From: Alteromonadaceae bacterium
Lineage (GTDB): Bacteria > Pseudomonadota > Gammaproteobacteria > Enterobacterales > Alteromonadaceae
Direction: 5' to 3'
DNA length: 64,000 bases
Assembly (NCBI GenBank): GCA_014872785.1
Contig: WKFJ01000011.1
Span: forward strand, 62,001 to 126,000
Shown: piece after piece, positions 8,975-17,184 of the stretch
Layout: the number at the start of each line of letters is the position of its first letter
Numbering within the stretch: position 1 is the stretch's first letter
Position numbers and translations under genes: made by a program
Notes under the pieces: model-generated
Seen by the model: the letters and a program-made list of their open reading frames with translations, nothing else
Databases searched by the model: none
Told to the model about the DNA's origin: nothing

Positions 8975-10495
8975 ATGATTCTATCAGAAACACCGAGACG
9001 TCAGCTTATAGCTCGACTCGTCTCTTGGGGACACTGGTTTTCACTGCACAATATCGTCATTGCCATCGTCATTGCCGGTATTTATCTATTTGGATCCAAC
9101 CTACCTACCACACCGTTTGGTGTGATGTACTTATTTAGCAATTGGTTCAGCCACATCAGCTTTTTAACCTTTATCGGGTTTGTCATTCTGATTTTACCGC
9201 TTTGCTATCTAGTGCCTAATAGTAAATTTATTCGCGCATATAGCTCTTTTGTGGCCGCCATTGGCTTGGCGTTGCTAGCGTTCGACGCCCTGCTATATAC
9301 GCGACACGGTTTACATATCAGTATCAACTCGGCCGACTTGATACAACAGCAAACCAACAGCGTTATCGCTGACTTTGGCTGGCAACAATGGAGCTTTCTA
9401 GCGGTACTATTTGTCGTTTGGTTCTTGTTCCAACTGGCACTGGCCAACGCGCTATGGAAGCGTATTGAACGGTTTCAGAAGCTAAAAGGGGGCGCTCCTA
9501 TCACCGGCTCACTGGTATTCTTGTTCATCTTTAGCCATCTCGCGCACATATGGGCCGATGCAAAACTGTATGAGCCCATACTGAAGCAAGATAATTTGTT
9601 TCCGATTTCTTACCCAGCGACCGCAAAAACATTGCTTTCAAAATATGGCTTTATGGATTTGTCCACCTATAAAACCAAAAAGCAACTTCGATTCCAGCTG
9701 GATGTGAATGAGTTTACCTATCCAAGGGAATCGTTTTATTGTGCCGCAAACCCCACCCAGAAATGGCTGTTACTGTTTACTGACAAAGACACGACTTTGA
9801 CGACACAGCTTGCTTCTCGCGGAATAACCAATCACTTTGACATGTCCAGCAATACAGATGCTGCAGTTACCAATATTCTTTTTGGGTTACCCGAAATTTT
9901 CCATTCGTTTGTGTCAGAGAAAACACCGCTTTTACTCGATATTCCGACCAAGTTAGGGGTGCCCGTACACCTGTATGATGAGCTATCAAGCAACGCAGAT
10001 AGTTCAGCTGATACCTGGCGAGATTTTAGTAGCCAACTCAGCACGCAAAACAAAGGGTTATTTGTCGCGTTTGTGAAGGAAAGCAAAATAGCCGTGTTAC
10101 TCAACAGTCTCACATCTGCTGATTACTTTTTTGCCACTCAGTTGAATTCGGGCAATCCAGTTACCACTATTACCAATTTCGAAATCGCAGACGGTATCGC
10201 CGTGAGTAGCCATAACGATATTGCGACCACTACGCTCAATGCAATGGGCTGTAGTGTGCCAGATGCGTCTCACTCGACCGGACAAAACCTGCTTAAAATG
10301 CCGCGAAATTGGGTGGTTTCCGCACAAGACGATCAGATAGTAGTGCTTCACGGTAACACCAGAACCATAATCGATAGTAATGGAAACTACCAACTGTACG
10401 ATATAACAGGAGAGTCGATTAACAATGACGATCTGAACATCGCGTTGTTAGGTCAGGCAATAAAGCTTCTCAGTAGCTTTTCGCATGGGAAATAA
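8975..10495 (+). CDS. yejM: YejM/PbgA-like inner-membrane protein with shortened sulfatase-like domain
   Basis: This 506-residue protein has a DUF3413-type N-terminus with about five membrane segments within residues 25-200, as in YejM/PbgA/LapC, which senses lipopolysaccharide at the inner membrane and controls LapB/FtsH degradation of LpxC. The periplasmic part (about 245-506) is shorter than the usual sulfatase-like domain (E. coli YejM is 586 residues). The normal first strand, which reads like NVLLLTVDGLR, is here KWLLLFTDKDTTL, and no phosphatase-type metal-site pattern is visible. PbgA is itself a pseudo-hydrolase, so the sensor role may persist. The position after yejL supports the name. 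Confidence 0.8.
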   Translation: MILSETPRRQLIARLVSWGHWFSLHNIVIAIVIAGIYLFGSNLPTTPFGVMYLFSNWFSHISFLTFIGFVILILPLCYLVPNSKFIRAYSSFVAAIGLALLAFDALLYTRHGLHISINSADLIQQQTNSVIADFGWQQWSFLAVLFVVWFLFQLALANALWKRIERFQKLKGGAPITGSLVFLFIFSHLAHIWADAKLYEPILKQDNLFPISYPATAKTLLSKYGFMDLSTYKTKKQLRFQLDVNEFTYPRESFYCAANPTQKWLLLFTDKDTTLTTQLASRGITNHFDMSSNTDAAVTNILFGLPEIFHSFVSEKTPLLLDIPTKLGVPVHLYDELSSNADSSADTWRDFSSQLSTQNKGLFVAFVKESKIAVLLNSLTSADYFFATQLNSGNPVTTITNFEIADGIAVSSHNDIATTTLNAMGCSVPDASHSTGQNLLKMPRNWVVSAQDDQIVVLHGNTRTIIDSNGNYQLYDITGESINNDDLNIALLGQAIKLLSSFSHGK

Positions 10496-10562
10496 ATTCT
10501 AGTTACTTTATCACGGTTGCTTGCTAATATTTAAAGCGAACGTGTAGAACAGGGAACTGACG

Positions 10563-11477
10563 TTGAAGTTGCAGTCTGTGGTTATAAAAACCTGGATTAT
10601 CAGTATCTTGCTTTGTGCAAATGCACAAGCGAGAGAGACGCTTGCTGTCATTTATCCCGATGTACGCTCTCCTTTTGACCAGATTTTTGCTGAGATAATC
10701 GAAGGAATCGATCAAGAATACGGTAGCGACATTCGCCTTCGCTCCTTGAAAAAAAGCGATAATCCAGACCAGGCCATCAAATGGTTGCGCAATGAAAGCG
10801 CAGACATGTTAATTGCGCTGGGAGGTCGTGGTTATAAAGTCGCTAAACTTATTCATAAAGACAAACCCGTCGCCATAGGCGCCCTGCCCATCCGTCCAAA
10901 TGGCATATCCGGTATTTCTTTGTTGGCAGAACCTAGAGTGTTATTCGAAACACTTAAAGAGCTCGCGCCCAATATTACCAACGTGCATGTTGTCTACAGC
11001 CCACGCAGTCGATGGCTTATTAATATTGCTCAGGAACAAGCCAGCGTATTGGGTTTGAGTCTCAATAATATTGAAGTAAAGAGTAAAAAGGCCGCCGTGC
11101 AAATTTATGAACAAATGCTGCGAAATATCGACCCAAGTAAGGATGCCGTCTGGTTGCCACTAGATAATGTGTCTGCAGACGAACAAGTTATCTTACCCAA
11201 CTTACTCGAAAAATCCTGGGAACAAAACCTAGTATTATTCTCCTCCAAACCAGAGCATGCCAAACGCGGCGCACTATTTTCTATGTTTCCCGATCACGAA
11301 GCATTGGGCAGACAACTGGTGAAAATGGTGACCAAAATGTATCAAAGCAAACAGGAAGAAGGTGTTGTACCACTGCAAAAAATGAAGTTAGCAGTCAATT
11401 TAAGAACGGCTGCTCACTTGGGGTTTGATTATAAAAACCAGCAAAAAAGCCAATTTCACCTTACCTTTCCGCAGTAG
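10563..11477 (+). CDS. periplasmic ABC-type substrate-binding-like protein, probably sensory
   Basis: This 304-residue protein starts with TTG at 10563, preceded by AGGGA at good spacing and followed by a clear signal peptide ending CANAQA. The body resembles the ABC_sub_bind family (ALGGRGYKVAKLI, PIRPNGISGISLLAEP and VVYSPRSRWLINIAQEQ). No permease or ATPase is nearby. Instead a sensor kinase starts 9 bp downstream, suggesting that this protein presents a ligand to the kinase rather than to a transporter. That partnership is inferred from gene order only. Confidence 0.75.
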   Translation: MKLQSVVIKTWIISILLCANAQARETLAVIYPDVRSPFDQIFAEIIEGIDQEYGSDIRLRSLKKSDNPDQAIKWLRNESADMLIALGGRGYKVAKLIHKDKPVAIGALPIRPNGISGISLLAEPRVLFETLKELAPNITNVHVVYSPRSRWLINIAQEQASVLGLSLNNIEVKSKKAAVQIYEQMLRNIDPSKDAVWLPLDNVSADEQVILPNLLEKSWEQNLVLFSSKPEHAKRGALFSMFPDHEALGRQLVKMVTKMYQSKQEEGVVPLQKMKLAVNLRTAAHLGFDYKNQQKSQFHLTFPQ

Positions 11478-11486
11478 TAATTTGGC

Positions 11487-13067
11487 ATGAACGAAGTAAC
11501 TGAATCTCAAAAGTTAGAAAGTGAAAATGCTGCCAATGCGCTAGGTAAGCCGCTCAGTGTAAGACGCCAACTACTCACTTACATCGTAGCAGGTGTATTT
11601 GTACTGCTCGTATTATTCAGTATTGCTATTAGTTGGTTGGCAGGTAAAGAGACCGGCGGATTGCTCGTAAGTAATGCACAACAAGTAACGCGTGCCCTCG
11701 CCCAGCAATCGGTTTTGGCACTGTTAACTGAAAGTGAAGAAAACGCCCAAACGGCGCTAGATCAGGTAATGGCATTCCCTGATGTAGCAGGAGCAGGACT
11801 GGTAACCAATAACGGCGACATGATAAGTTGGCGCGGCGACCGACAGGGCGAACTGTTCTTCAAAGACAAACAATGGCAAAATATTCGCAGCTATCTGATA
11901 ATGGATGAAAATAGTGACTATTGGTTCATTGCTGCCGCTGTCATTCTCACCAACAGCTCAGAAGATGATGAAGCCGATATAGAGCTATTTGAAGCCAACG
12001 AAGAGAAGTTAGGTTTTGCCATTATCGCATTCAGTAAAGACAGCTTGGATCAAATCAACCGAGATATCATTCTCACCATCGCGTTTACCGGTAGCATTGC
12101 GGTACTAGGCCTGATTTTAATCGTCGGAAGCGCTATCCAGCGTCTGCTCTCTCCATTACAAACCCTTTCTGCTGTAATGACGCATAACCATGAAACCGGC
12201 GAACATCAACAAGCCAATGTGAAAGGCTCCAAAGAAATTGAACAAATGGCAGAGTCTTTCAACGCCATGATGCATACCCTTGATGAACAAGATGAACATT
12301 TGAGAAATCACCGGGATCAGCTCGAGGCCGAAGTAAAAATTCGCACCAGTGAGCTAGTTGTAGCGCGTGATGCTGCACTCAGTAGCAGCCGGCACAAGTC
12401 AGAATTTTTGGCCAACATGACCCATGAATTACGCACGCCGATACAATCGATCATAGGTTATGTGGATTTAGTTAAAGAAGAAGCGGAAAACGAAGGCTTT
12501 TTCGACCTTAATGCCGATTTAGACAAAGTGACACGCAACGCTGACCGACTCCTTGGCATGATTAACTGCGTACTAGACTTGTCTAAAATTGAAGCGGGTC
12601 GCATGGAAGTTAATTTGAAGAGTGTTTATCTCAACGATATTCTAAGCGGACTTGAAGAAGCCACTGCCCCGCTAATTCCGGCAAATAACAACGTATTCTT
12701 ATTGGATAATCACTGCGAAAATATATTGATGCGCATCGACAAAGAAAAGGTGCTGCAGGTACTTATCAACCTTGTAAGCAATGCCGGTAAATTCACTGAA
12801 AATGGCGAGATTACGGTTCGGGTTGAACAGCGTGGTAAACATATTCAATTTGACGTCATCGACACCGGCATTGGAATACCTGCAGATCAATTGTCGAATG
12901 TCTTTCAACAATTCAGGCAAGTAGAAGGCGGCGACGCAAGACGCTTCGGTGGCACGGGATTAGGATTAGCAATATCCAAACAATTCTGTGACCTTATGCG
13001 TGCCAAAATCTCTGTCTCCAGCGAACAAGGCAGCGGCTCGACCTTTACGGTACTCGTTCCTATCTAA
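11487..13067 (+). CDS. membrane sensor histidine kinase
   Basis: This 526-residue protein has TM1 at about residues 30-52, a periplasmic segment to about 192 (CHASE8-like, with QQSVLALLTESEENAQTAL), TM2 at about 195-215, HAMP at about 215-268 and a short coiled coil. HisKA has the phosphoacceptor in NMTHELRTPIQ near residue 313. The ATPase domain shows LVSNAGKFTENG, DTGIGIP and GGTGLGLAISKQF. There is no receiver domain and no response regulator next to it, so the phosphotransfer partner is elsewhere. It follows the binding-protein gene by 9 bp, probably in one operon. Confidence 0.9.
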   Translation: MNEVTESQKLESENAANALGKPLSVRRQLLTYIVAGVFVLLVLFSIAISWLAGKETGGLLVSNAQQVTRALAQQSVLALLTESEENAQTALDQVMAFPDVAGAGLVTNNGDMISWRGDRQGELFFKDKQWQNIRSYLIMDENSDYWFIAAAVILTNSSEDDEADIELFEANEEKLGFAIIAFSKDSLDQINRDIILTIAFTGSIAVLGLILIVGSAIQRLLSPLQTLSAVMTHNHETGEHQQANVKGSKEIEQMAESFNAMMHTLDEQDEHLRNHRDQLEAEVKIRTSELVVARDAALSSSRHKSEFLANMTHELRTPIQSIIGYVDLVKEEAENEGFFDLNADLDKVTRNADRLLGMINCVLDLSKIEAGRMEVNLKSVYLNDILSGLEEATAPLIPANNNVFLLDNHCENILMRIDKEKVLQVLINLVSNAGKFTENGEITVRVEQRGKHIQFDVIDTGIGIPADQLSNVFQQFRQVEGGDARRFGGTGLGLAISKQFCDLMRAKISVSSEQGSGSTFTVLVPI

Positions 13068-13371
13068 TTCTTATCTTCTCTAAGAGCAAAAACAGAAAAT
13101 TCAAGGATAAATTTAAAACCTTGCACCATTGCTTTAATCTAAGATGTTATTGCCCATTGACGAGGCCATAAATAATCACCGCGTACGTTTTTCAACCACT
13201 CCTTGTATCCTTTTTCTACCATTAAGACTCTGATTTATATATTGTTTTTGAAGCTGCGCAAAAATCGTGTTAAAACTTGTTAAATACCAAATAACGCATA
13301 AACTGTTGTTATAAGTTATTAATTTGTCAGCGAATATCTGACAAAGCGCTCAACTTAATCGGAACCCAGAT
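13068..13371. other. intergenic region upstream of the TonB-dependent receptor
   Basis: This is 304 bp of AT-rich DNA without a credible open frame. The only structure seen is a short perfect inverted repeat near its 3' end (listed separately). It should hold the promoter of the receptor operon. Confidence 0.6.
13323..13345. promoter_or_regulatory. inverted repeat in front of the TonB-dependent receptor
   Basis: Perfect 8-base arms TTTGTCAG and CTGACAAA are separated by 7 bases, ending 26 bases before the ATG. It could be an operator or a leader hairpin close to the ribosome-binding site. No regulator family was matched to it. Confidence 0.45.
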
Positions 13372-15537
13372 ATGAAAAAACTACTGCTTGCTAGTTGTAT
13401 CGCTTTCGCCTTTTCTTCCCCAGCCTATTCAGCATTGAGCTTACAAGACGAAATTGACCCTGAGGAAGAGTTTGGGGATGAGTTTGACGATGAATTTGGT
13501 GATTTTTACGGCGGTGAGGCGTTTGTAAGTATCGCGACAGGTACTAAGAAATCACTTGATAAGGCACCGGCAATCGCTTCGGTTATTACTGCCGAGCAAA
13601 TTGAACTCATGGGTGCATCATACTTAGATGAAGTATTAGAGCTGGTGCCGGGACTGCATGTAAGTCCATCCACATCAAGTAGGCTAGATCCCGTCTATGG
13701 CATTAGAGGTATTCAAACAACCTTTAACCCGCAAATTTTAGTGCTGCTCAATGGTACGGAATTCAAGAATAGCTTCTCTGGCGGTCTACCCTACACATTT
13801 AGACTTCCAGCAAAAAATATTGAACGAGTAGAAGTCATTAGGGGGCCTGGCTCGGCATTGTATGGCGCTGATGCGTTCTCTGGGGTGGTCAATATCGTAA
13901 CCAAAAAACACCACGAAACAAATTCGCTTTCTGTTGGTGGACGTGTTGGCTCTTTTTCCGGTAGAGATGCTTGGTTACACATGGGTACGCAATTAGGTGA
14001 AGTTAAACTTGGTCTTGCAATCGAATCACAAAGCTCTGATGGAGATGAAGACAGAATTGCAACAACAGACCTACAAACGGTATTCGACAATATCTTTGGC
14101 ACGTCAGTTTCACTCGCCCCCGGCGCTCTCGATACCAATTATGACAATCTAGATCTTCATGCAACCGCAGCTTATGGAAATTGGACTTGGGAAACATGGT
14201 GGTGGCAGCAGAGTGATGGTGGAATTGGTCCGGGTGGTGCTCAAGCTCTAGATCCAAGGGGGTATCAAAATGTTGACGAACTCAGAAGTAAGTTATCCTA
14301 CAACTTAACTGTCTCTGACGATTTAATTTTCGAAGCAGAAGCCTCTTACCTTGATGTCGCTAATGACAGTTATTTTGTCTTGTTTCCTTCAGGATCGGTG
14401 TTACCGATTGGCAGTGATGGAAATATCAATTTTGCCGATATTGCTGGCTTCGTTAATTTTACCGACGGCTATATAGGTAACCCTAAAAGTGATCATGAAG
14501 ACACTCGTTTGGAATCTTCATTCAGCTACGCCGGCGTTGCTAACCATGACATAACGGTAGGGCTAGGCTGGTTAAAACAAGAACTCTCTGCTCAAGAATT
14601 TAAGAACTTTGGCCCAGGTATTATCGACGGCACACAGGCTGTAGTATCTGGAGAGTTAACAGATGTATCTGGTACTCCCTTCGTCTTTGTGCCAAACACT
14701 TCGCGAACTAACAGGCACCTATTCGTGCAAGACATTTGGAAGTTCTCAAAAGACTGGGAACTGACAGTCGGATTAAGATATGACGACTTTTCAGATTTTG
14801 GCAGCACAACGAACCCGCGTGTAGCTCTAGTTTGGGAAGCCGCCCACGATGTAACGGTTAAGGCTTTGTATGGAAGTGCATTTCGCGCACCTTCATTCAA
14901 CGAACAGTTTTCCCAGAATAATCCAAGTACACTCGGTAACCCTGATTTAAAACCGGAAACAATCGACACCTATGAATTAGGTATCAATTACCAAATCAAC
15001 TTCAACACCAAGCTGTCATTCAATCTATATAGCTATGAGGCTAAAGACTTGATCGCGCGCGCGCCAGTTCCAGGGACAACATCTTCTCAATCTCAGAACC
15101 TTTCTACATTAGAAGGTGATGGCGCTGAAATAGAGTTTGCCTACAAAACTGACGCATTAAAACTTGAGGCAAATTACGCACATCAAAATACGGAAGACTC
15201 AATTAGCGGAGAACAAATTGCACTCGTTCCCCAATCAATGGCTTATGTAGGCATATATTATGATATCTCAGACAATTGGAGCATTGGCTCAACTAGTCAT
15301 TGGATAGGTAACAGAGATAGAGCAGCCTCTGATAGTAGAGATTCGATAGATGACTATTTAGTATCAAACATCAGTACATCCTATAAATTTAACGAGAATT
15401 ATTCAGGAAAAGTAAGTATTAAAAATTTGTTTGATGAAGATATTTTCGAGCCAAGTACCGGTAGCATAAGTAATGACTACAAGATGCCAGGCAGAAACAT
15501 TTGGCTAGAGTTAGAATACCTGCTTTATGACAACTAA
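13372..15537 (+). CDS. TonB-dependent outer-membrane receptor
   Basis: This 721-residue protein has signal peptide MKKLLLASCIAFAFSSPAYS. An acidic linker follows (about 25-50, with Glu/Asp-Phe-Gly repeats and FVSIATGTKK), then the plug domain (about 55-170, with YLDEVLELVPGLHV and IERVEVIRGPGSALYGADAFSGVVNI). The rest is a 22-strand-type barrel ending MPGRNIWLELEYLLYDN, with a non-aromatic last residue. Plugs of this SIATGT type occur in Alteromonadales near YfiR/binding-protein signalling genes. The transported ligand is unknown. The stop overlaps the start of the first citrate-synthase-like gene by 11 bp, so the three genes 13372-17175 form one coupled operon. Confidence 0.92.
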   Translation: MKKLLLASCIAFAFSSPAYSALSLQDEIDPEEEFGDEFDDEFGDFYGGEAFVSIATGTKKSLDKAPAIASVITAEQIELMGASYLDEVLELVPGLHVSPSTSSRLDPVYGIRGIQTTFNPQILVLLNGTEFKNSFSGGLPYTFRLPAKNIERVEVIRGPGSALYGADAFSGVVNIVTKKHHETNSLSVGGRVGSFSGRDAWLHMGTQLGEVKLGLAIESQSSDGDEDRIATTDLQTVFDNIFGTSVSLAPGALDTNYDNLDLHATAAYGNWTWETWWWQQSDGGIGPGGAQALDPRGYQNVDELRSKLSYNLTVSDDLIFEAEASYLDVANDSYFVLFPSGSVLPIGSDGNINFADIAGFVNFTDGYIGNPKSDHEDTRLESSFSYAGVANHDITVGLGWLKQELSAQEFKNFGPGIIDGTQAVVSGELTDVSGTPFVFVPNTSRTNRHLFVQDIWKFSKDWELTVGLRYDDFSDFGSTTNPRVALVWEAAHDVTVKALYGSAFRAPSFNEQFSQNNPSTLGNPDLKPETIDTYELGINYQINFNTKLSFNLYSYEAKDLIARAPVPGTTSSQSQNLSTLEGDGAEIEFAYKTDALKLEANYAHQNTEDSISGEQIALVPQSMAYVGIYYDISDNWSIGSTSHWIGNRDRAASDSRDSIDDYLVSNISTSYKFNENYSGKVSIKNLFDEDIFEPSTGSISNDYKMPGRNIWLELEYLLYDN

Positions 15538-16342
15538 AAATGAACGTAAAAGAGATGATGTTTTTGCGGAGTCTACGCCAACAGCCATTTGTTTAGAGGT
15601 TGCAAATCCAACAAACGAATATATTGCGCAAAAAAGGTATCTCAGAGGCTATGATGTTGAGTCACTGGCTCTGAATTGCGATTTTATTGATTCCCTTTAT
15701 CTCAATTTGGTGGGTGAACTCCCTGAAGAGAAAGTCAAAGATGTCTTAAACCAACTTATGGTGGCTTATTCAAATTTGGGAGCAAGGTATGTTGGCTCCA
15801 GAGCGGCAATGAACGCTGGAATTGGCCGCACTAACATAAGCCATATACTACCTATTGCATTGTGTGCATCCTCTGGGAGTGTGGACGGTAGCCAAGCCGT
15901 AATTGATGCATACATCAATATTTCAAAACTGTCTAAGGCAGACATTACTGATGTATTAAATCAGTTTAAGCCTTTTCCCGAAAATGATCTTCCAGTTGGA
16001 GAGTTAACCGCAGGTTTTAATTCACTTGCCGGAAATAGAGACCCGATCGCGAATAGTTTACTGAAACAATTTCTTAAATGCTCCCTTGACCTTTCCACCA
16101 CTAACTGGTGTTCAAATATTCAAGACAAACTAGAGAACACCGGGTTTGGTATCAGCTTAGGGGGATTATTTGCTTCAATTTGTATTGACCTCAAGATAGA
16201 CAAAAAAACGTCATTGGTATTATTTCAAATTGCCATAGCGCCTTCACTTGCGGCATTTGGTCTTGAAAAATATGGTAAGCCGCTAACCGAAATGCCTTTT
16301 CTTTCAGAAGACAAATATAAGATTGAAGGGAAAGAAGATTGA
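15527..16342 (+). CDS. citrate synthase/citryl-CoA lyase-fold protein lacking catalytic residues (A)
   Basis: This 271-residue protein is recognisable as citrate-synthase superfamily from RGYDVESLA (40-48), the YLNLVGELP helix start (58-66), AGFNSLAGNRDPIANSLL (162-179, corresponding to GFGHxxYxxGDPRA) and the C-terminal LFASICIDLKI and LAAFGLEKYGKPL. The usual first His motif (HGGA) reads VDGS (119-122), the GFGH His is replaced (GFNS), and the NVDF Asp position reads ISLG. All three catalytic residues therefore seem absent. It cannot be assigned normal citrate chemistry. It overlaps the receptor gene and the next paralogue. The role is unknown, possibly acyl-CoA or polycarboxylate binding. 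Confidence 0.7.
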   Translation: MTTKNERKRDDVFAESTPTAICLEVANPTNEYIAQKRYLRGYDVESLALNCDFIDSLYLNLVGELPEEKVKDVLNQLMVAYSNLGARYVGSRAAMNAGIGRTNISHILPIALCASSGSVDGSQAVIDAYINISKLSKADITDVLNQFKPFPENDLPVGELTAGFNSLAGNRDPIANSLLKQFLKCSLDLSTTNWCSNIQDKLENTGFGISLGGLFASICIDLKIDKKTSLVLFQIAIAPSLAAFGLEKYGKPLTEMPFLSEDKYKIEGKED

Positions 16343-17175
16343 TGACAAATAAAGCTTTGGAAAAGATGAGACATCATCATGGCTTAATTCAATCAACTAA
16401 AGGTGGCTGGCGTATTGGTGAGGCTGTTTACAATCATGGCTTTAACATGTTGGAAGAGCTTGTTGGTGAAGTGAGCTATTTCCAGCTTGTGTTACTGAAC
16501 GTAACAGGGGAACTGAAAAGTAAGCAACTTTGTGATTGGTTGGAGGCGAGTTATATATGCATGAGTTGGCCAGACCCAAGAATTTGGTGTAATTACATTG
16601 GCGCGCTATCTGGAGCGTCTAGAACAACTCCGGCGGCAGGCATATTGGCCGGAACGCTCGCGTCTGATTCAAAGATGTACGGTCCTGGTTCTTTGCCAAA
16701 TTGTATGAAATTCCTAAAAGGCCTCAAAAGCAATTTAAGTAGTGGTATGAACTTCGAGGAGGTCATCAGGTTAAATCGAGACAGTAATGACGGAAAAATC
16801 AATATACCGGGCTTTTCTCGGCCAATTGCCAAAGGAGACGAAAGAGTTGGAGCAATGCAGCGCGTTGGGAAAAATTTAGGTTTTACCAAAGGTTCTTTTG
16901 AAATACTGGCACTAGAGTTTGAGACACATTTAAAAAACAACCATGATGAAAGTATCAATATTGGTGGTTACACATCAGCATTTCTATTAGATCAGGGTTT
17001 CACACCTGAAACGGTATACGAATTTACTAGCACCAGAGTTACCGCGGGAGTACAAGCTTGCTATTCAGAATATGCGAACAAAGCAAAAGCTGATTTTTTG
17101 CCATTGTCCATAGAAGATATTGCATATACTGGCCAACCTGTTCGACAGCTCCCCACAAAAAAGGCGCTGAAATAG
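16339..17175 (+). CDS. citrate synthase/citryl-CoA lyase-fold protein lacking catalytic residues (B)
   Basis: This 278-residue protein is a diverged relative of the preceding gene product. It has GEAVYNHGFNMLEELVG (27-43), PDPRIWCNYIGALSG (78-92), IPGFSRPIAKGDER (156-169) and the C-terminal YTGQPVRQLP (263-272), all citryl-CoA lyase/citrate synthase landmarks. The expected His of the HGG motif is Tyr (MYGPGS, 113-118), the GFGH His is replaced (GFSRP), and the Asp region reads NIGGY. The start overlaps the upstream stop in an ATGA arrangement. The last codons lie inside the terminator hairpin of the convergent gene. The function is unknown; partnership with protein A is likely from the coupling. 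Confidence 0.7.
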   Translation: MMTNKALEKMRHHHGLIQSTKGGWRIGEAVYNHGFNMLEELVGEVSYFQLVLLNVTGELKSKQLCDWLEASYICMSWPDPRIWCNYIGALSGASRTTPAAGILAGTLASDSKMYGPGSLPNCMKFLKGLKSNLSSGMNFEEVIRLNRDSNDGKINIPGFSRPIAKGDERVGAMQRVGKNLGFTKGSFEILALEFETHLKNNHDESINIGGYTSAFLLDQGFTPETVYEFTSTRVTAGVQACYSEYANKAKADFLPLSIEDIAYTGQPVRQLPTKKALK

Positions 17176-17181
17176 CGCCTT
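17155..17181 (-). terminator. terminator of the acetolactate-synthase-like gene
   Basis: The stem AAGGCGCT/AGCGCCTT has a 5-base loop and is followed on the minus strand by TTTTTT. It lies 4 bp past the stop of the minus-strand gene and overlaps the 3' coding end of citrate-synthase-like gene B. Confidence 0.8.
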
Positions 17182-17184
17182 GTA

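Noticed and set aside
13372-15537. Assigning the receptor to a named siderophore or vitamin
   Set aside because: Plug and barrel motifs are generic and no biosynthetic or inner-membrane transport genes are nearby.
15000-17175. Annotating the two genes after the receptor as citrate synthases
   Set aside because: The fold is recognisable but the His-His-Asp positions are replaced in both, so naming them as active enzymes would mislead.
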